Below are positions 5,894 to 8,648 of a DNA stretch of 8,648 bases, one piece after another. Numbering within the stretch: the first letter of the stretch is position 1; the number at the start of each line of letters is the position of its first letter. This DNA comes from Candidatus Eiseniibacteriota bacterium (GTDB taxonomy: Bacteria; Eisenbacteria; RBG-16-71-46). The position numbers were made by a program, and so were the translations under genes. Location: contig VBOS01000162.1 in assembly GCA_005893185.1 (NCBI GenBank), forward strand, positions 1-8,648. The letters are read 5' to 3'. Below the pieces are notes generated by a model, which saw only the letters and a program-made list of their open reading frames with translations, was not told the origin of the DNA and did not search any database.

Positions 5894-7257
5894 GCGGCGG
5901 GGCGCGCGGGGGGACCGTGGCCCAGCCGGCCATCCGGATCCGCACCGAGCTCCCGGGTCCCAAGAGCCGGGCGCTGCTCGCGGAGCGGCGGCGTTGGGTG
6001 TCCGCCGGCGTGGCGGAGGCGCGTCACGGCATCTTCTTCGACCGCGCGGAGGGGGCGCGGCTCACGGACGTGGATGGCAACGTGCTCCTCGATTTCGCCG
6101 GCGGCATCGGATGCCTCAACGCCGGACACGGCGCGCCGCGCGTGCTGGGGCGCGTCCGCGAGCAGCTCGACCGGCTCCAGCACGCCTGCTTCATGGTGGC
6201 CCCCTACGAGCCGTACGTGGCACTGGCCCGCGAGCTGTGCCGGATCGCCCCGATCGCGGGCGAGACGCGCGCTGCGCTCTTCAACAGCGGCGCCGAGGCC
6301 GTCGAGAACGCGGTCAAGATCGCGCGCCGCGCCACCGGGCGCCCGGCGGTGTTGGCGTTCGATCCGGGGTTCCATGGGCGCACGCTGCTGACCCTCACGC
6401 TCACGAGCAAGACCACGCCGTACCGCGACGGCTTCGGCCCCTTCGCCCCCGAGGTCTACCGCTTTCAGATCCCCGATCCGCTGCGCCGCCCGCGCGAGGT
6501 CTCGGATGAGGCCTTCGTGGCGCGCGGCATCGCCGACCTCTCCCGGTTCCTGGCGAGCAGCGTGAATCCCGCCACGCTCGCGTGCATGGTGATCGAGCCG
6601 GTGCTGGGCGAGGGCGGCTTCATCGTACCGCCGCGCGCGTTCGTGCAGGAGGTCGAGCGCCTGTGCCGCCAGCACGGAATCGTGCTGGTGGCGGACGAGA
6701 TCCAGACCGGCTTCGGGCGCACCGGGGCGATGTTCGCATGCGAGTGGGCCGGGCTCGAGCCCGACCTCGTCTGCATGGCGAAGTCGCTCTCGAACGGCTT
6801 TCCCCTCTCGGCCGTGGTCGGGCGTGCCGCGCTCATGGACGCGGTGCAGCCCGGCGGGCTTGGCGGCACATTCGGCGGCAACCCGGTCGCGTGCGCCGCC
6901 GCGCTCGGCGTGATCGAGACGCTGGAGCGCGACGATCTGCCGGCGCGGGCCGTCGCGATCGGCGCGGTCGTCGAGCGCCGATTCGCCGACTTCGCCGAGC
7001 GGTTCCCGTTCGTCGGCGATGCGCGCGGCGTGGGAGCCATGCGAGCGCTCGAGCTGGTGACCGATCGGGCATCGCTGGCGCCCGACAGGGCTCGCACCGA
7101 GCGGGTGCTCGCGCTGGCGGCGTCGCGCGGTCTGCTGCTGCTCTCGGCGGGCCTCCATGGCAACGTGATCCGCGCGCTGATGCCCCTCGTGCTGAGCGAC
7201 GCCGAGCTTGCGGAGGGTCTAGCTGTGCTCGAATCCTGTCTCGCGGACGCCGCCTGA
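5890..7257 (+). CDS. gabT: 4-aminobutyrate aminotransferase-like class III PLP enzyme
   Basis: An intact 455-aa class III (omega-amino acid) aminotransferase. It would transfer the omega-amino group of GABA or a similar omega-amino acid to 2-oxoglutarate, giving a semialdehyde and glutamate. Motifs in order: TELPGPKS near the N-terminus, DFAGGIGCLNAGH, FNSGAEAVENAVKIAR, FHGRTLLTLTLTSK, IEPVLGEGGF, ADEIQTGFGRTG with the PLP-ring Asp269, and AKSLSNGFPLSAVVGR with the Schiff-base Lys298. GTFGGNPVACAAAL and NVIRALMPL with Arg428 follow, the latter matching the substrate-carboxylate-binding Arg region of GabT. ATG at 5890 overlaps the upstream stop (ATGA), suggesting translational coupling. The frame is open further upstream to 5731, but that stretch lies inside the dehydrogenase. 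A GTG at 5917 preceded by a G-rich run would give an N-terminus closer to the family's usual length and is the main alternative. Related enzymes act on 5-aminovalerate or beta-alanine, so the substrate is probable rather than proven. Confidence 0.88.
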   Translation: MSGGARGGTVAQPAIRIRTELPGPKSRALLAERRRWVSAGVAEARHGIFFDRAEGARLTDVDGNVLLDFAGGIGCLNAGHGAPRVLGRVREQLDRLQHACFMVAPYEPYVALARELCRIAPIAGETRAALFNSGAEAVENAVKIARRATGRPAVLAFDPGFHGRTLLTLTLTSKTTPYRDGFGPFAPEVYRFQIPDPLRRPREVSDEAFVARGIADLSRFLASSVNPATLACMVIEPVLGEGGFIVPPRAFVQEVERLCRQHGIVLVADEIQTGFGRTGAMFACEWAGLEPDLVCMAKSLSNGFPLSAVVGRAALMDAVQPGGLGGTFGGNPVACAAALGVIETLERDDLPARAVAIGAVVERRFADFAERFPFVGDARGVGAMRALELVTDRASLAPDRARTERVLALAASRGLLLLSAGLHGNVIRALMPLVLSDAELAEGLAVLESCLADAA

Positions 7258-7260
7258 CCC

Positions 7261-8508
7261 GTGAAGCCCCGCATCGTGATCCTGGGTGGAGCCGGCGCCA
7301 TGGGGCGGATCACCGCCCGCGACCTCGCGCGAACGAGCCGCGGCCGCGCGGAGGTCGTGATCGCGGACCGCGACCGGAGGGCGGACGGCATCCCTGGTGT
7401 GAGGACGGTGCCGTGCGACGTCACGGACGGCGCGAGCCTGCGGCGGGCGCTCACGGGCGCCTGGGCCACGATCGCCTCGCTGCCGTACCGCTTCAACCTC
7501 CGCGCGATGGAGGGCGCACTCGAGGCTGGCGCCCACTACCTCGATCTGGGCGGCCTGTTCCACATGACCCGGCGCCAGCTTGCGCTGGCCCCCGCCTTCG
7601 AGCGGCGCGGCTGCATGGCGATCCTCGGCATCGGCTCGGCTCCCGGGATCCTGAACGTGCTCGCCGTGCGCGCGGCGCGCGATCTCGAGACCGTGACCGA
7701 AGTGCACTGCTTGGTCGGCGCCGTGGATCGGACGCGCTACCGCGCAGTGCCGCCGCTCGGCTTCGGCTACTCCGTCGACACGCTGCTCGACGAGTTCGCG
7801 ATGCCATCGGCTGTGTTCCGCGACGGCAGGTTCGCGATGGTGCCCGCGCTCGATCCGCGCGAGCGGATCGCCGTCCGCTTCCCCGCCCCGGTCGGACGCA
7901 TTCACGTGGATACGACCCTCCACTCCGAGGTGGCGACGCTGCCGCTCTCCTTCGGAGATCGCGGGATCCGGGAAGTCACCTTCCGTCAGGGATTCGATCC
8001 CACGTTCATCGAGCGGCTGACGTTCCTCGTCGAGCTGGGACTCGCCGAACCGCGCGCACTTCCGTCCTCCGGCGGCGCCGCGGCGCGCCACGGGCGGCGG
8101 CCGCCCGCCGGCGGCGCGCAGGCGGACGGCACGGGACAGGCGCCGCGCGGCGTGCTCATCGCCCTGCTCGACCGGCTGCCAAAGCCTGTGTCCCTCGGGA
8201 AGCCGGCCCGCTTCGAGGTGCTGCGCACCGTCGTGCGCGGCCGGCGGGGGGGGCGCGTCGTGACCGTCACCACCGATTGCCTGGTGGGGCCGCGCGCCGG
8301 TGGCGGCGTCGGCCCCGACATCGATACCGGCGCACCGCCTTCGATCGCCGTCCAGCTCCTGATCGGCGGCGAGATCCCGCTGCGCCCCGGCGTATGGGCT
8401 CCCGAGCAGGTGATCCCGCCGGAACCGTTCGTGCGCGAGCTCGAACGGCGCGGGATGCGGGTCGTCGAGCGCATCGCCGGCCGCTCGACATGGACCCGGC
8501 CGACGTGA
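7261..8508 (+). CDS. Saccharopine dehydrogenase-family NAD(P)-binding oxidoreductase
   Basis: A 415-aa protein beginning with a Rossmann nucleotide-binding motif, VILGGAGAMG (glycines at residues 9, 10, 12 and 15), then VVIADRDRR at the end of the second strand. GAHYLDLGG and GIGSAPGILNVLA (residues ~120-140) follow, as in saccharopine dehydrogenase and lysine 6-dehydrogenase relatives. The C-terminus has VIPPEPFVRELERRG, also typical of this family. Members include saccharopine reductases, lysine 6-dehydrogenases and carboxynorspermidine synthases, so the exact reaction cannot be assigned; the operon favours an amino acid or polyamine imine/aldehyde step. Residues ~269-296 (8065-8148) are a Gly/Ala/Arg/Pro-rich, low-complexity stretch that looks like a flexible insertion inside the substrate domain. 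The GTG start at 7261 follows the gabT stop by 3 nt without an obvious ribosome binding site, consistent with translational re-initiation. Starting there places the Rossmann strand directly at the N-terminus, as expected. Confidence 0.85.
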   Translation: MKPRIVILGGAGAMGRITARDLARTSRGRAEVVIADRDRRADGIPGVRTVPCDVTDGASLRRALTGAWATIASLPYRFNLRAMEGALEAGAHYLDLGGLFHMTRRQLALAPAFERRGCMAILGIGSAPGILNVLAVRAARDLETVTEVHCLVGAVDRTRYRAVPPLGFGYSVDTLLDEFAMPSAVFRDGRFAMVPALDPRERIAVRFPAPVGRIHVDTTLHSEVATLPLSFGDRGIREVTFRQGFDPTFIERLTFLVELGLAEPRALPSSGGAAARHGRRPPAGGAQADGTGQAPRGVLIALLDRLPKPVSLGKPARFEVLRTVVRGRRGGRVVTVTTDCLVGPRAGGGVGPDIDTGAPPSIAVQLLIGGEIPLRPGVWAPEQVIPPEPFVRELERRGMRVVERIAGRSTWTRPT

Positions 8509-8648
8509 ACGCGCAGGTCCGCGCCTGGATTGCGCACCGTCAGGGAAAGGGGCCGAAGCCGCCCAAGGCGACGCGATGGGCCGTGGACGAGGACGACGGG
8601 CCGATGTGGACGCGCGCCTTCAAGCCCCGACGCCGCAGGCCCAAGGAC
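8490..8648 (+). CDS. Start of a small basic hypothetical protein (3' end outside window)
   Basis: An ORF from ATG 8490 stays open to the right edge (53 codons). It encodes MDPADVNAQVRAWIAHRQ, a Lys/Pro-rich linker, RWAVDEDDGPMWTRAF and a basic KPRRRRPKD end. Third codon positions are strongly G/C, like the neighbouring real genes. The in-frame GTG at 8505 overlaps the upstream TGA as GTGA, the same junction seen twice earlier in this operon, and may be the true start; the ATG would overlap the upstream gene by 19 nt. I do not recognise the family. Alternating charge and lack of hydrophobic stretches suggest a soluble, possibly nucleic-acid-binding or scaffold protein, but that is a guess. It could also be a chance ORF, since GC-rich DNA has few stops. 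Confidence 0.5.
   Translation, partial: MDPADVNAQVRAWIAHRQGKGPKPPKATRWAVDEDDGPMWTRAFKPRRRRPKD

Noticed and set aside
5830..7158. Minus-strand ORF (442 codons) opposite the GabT-like gene
   Set aside because: Antisense shadow in GC-rich DNA; the + strand carries all the class III aminotransferase motifs.

Overview
The window is a compact, GC-rich (roughly 70% by eye) bacterial segment in which every supported gene lies on the + strand. Strong G/C preference at third codon positions, GTG starts, and 4-base stop/start overlaps point to a high-GC Gram-negative or environmental lineage (myxobacterial, acidobacterial or uncultured-phylum type). The sequence alone does not fix the phylum. I saw no RNA genes, mobile elements, CRISPR arrays or convincing terminators.

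Layout: (1) 1-641, the 3' end of a biosynthetic arginine decarboxylase (speA), with an unusual Pro/Ala/Ser-rich tail. (2) A 96-bp gap with a weak promoter-like motif. (3) 738-2946, a class III PLP aminotransferase of the lysine 6-aminotransferase type fused to a C-terminal GNAT-like domain. It is interrupted near 1770-1775 by an apparent small deletion and frameshift that removes the expected cofactor-binding Asp motif. (4) 2943-4418, an aldehyde dehydrogenase with a variant ETSG active-site motif. (5) 4415-5893, a betaine/aminoaldehyde dehydrogenase-type enzyme. (6) 5890-7257, a GabT-like 4-aminobutyrate aminotransferase. (7) 7261-8508, a saccharopine dehydrogenase-family oxidoreductase. (8) From 8490 or 8505 to the right edge, the start of a small basic ORF.

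Genes 3 to 8 form a tightly packed operon with junctions GTGA, GTGA, ATGA, a 3-nt gap, and an overlap. The gene set (arginine decarboxylase nearby, two class III aminotransferases, two aldehyde dehydrogenases) fits catabolism of a diamine or diamino acid by repeated transamination and aldehyde oxidation. One reading is putrescine to 4-aminobutanal to GABA to succinate semialdehyde to succinate. A parallel C5 reading is lysine or cadaverine to glutarate, or lysine to 2-aminoadipate. Which substrate is used is inference. The most unusual item is the aminotransferase-GNAT fusion at the head of the operon, together with the lesion at the most conserved part of its aminotransferase domain.
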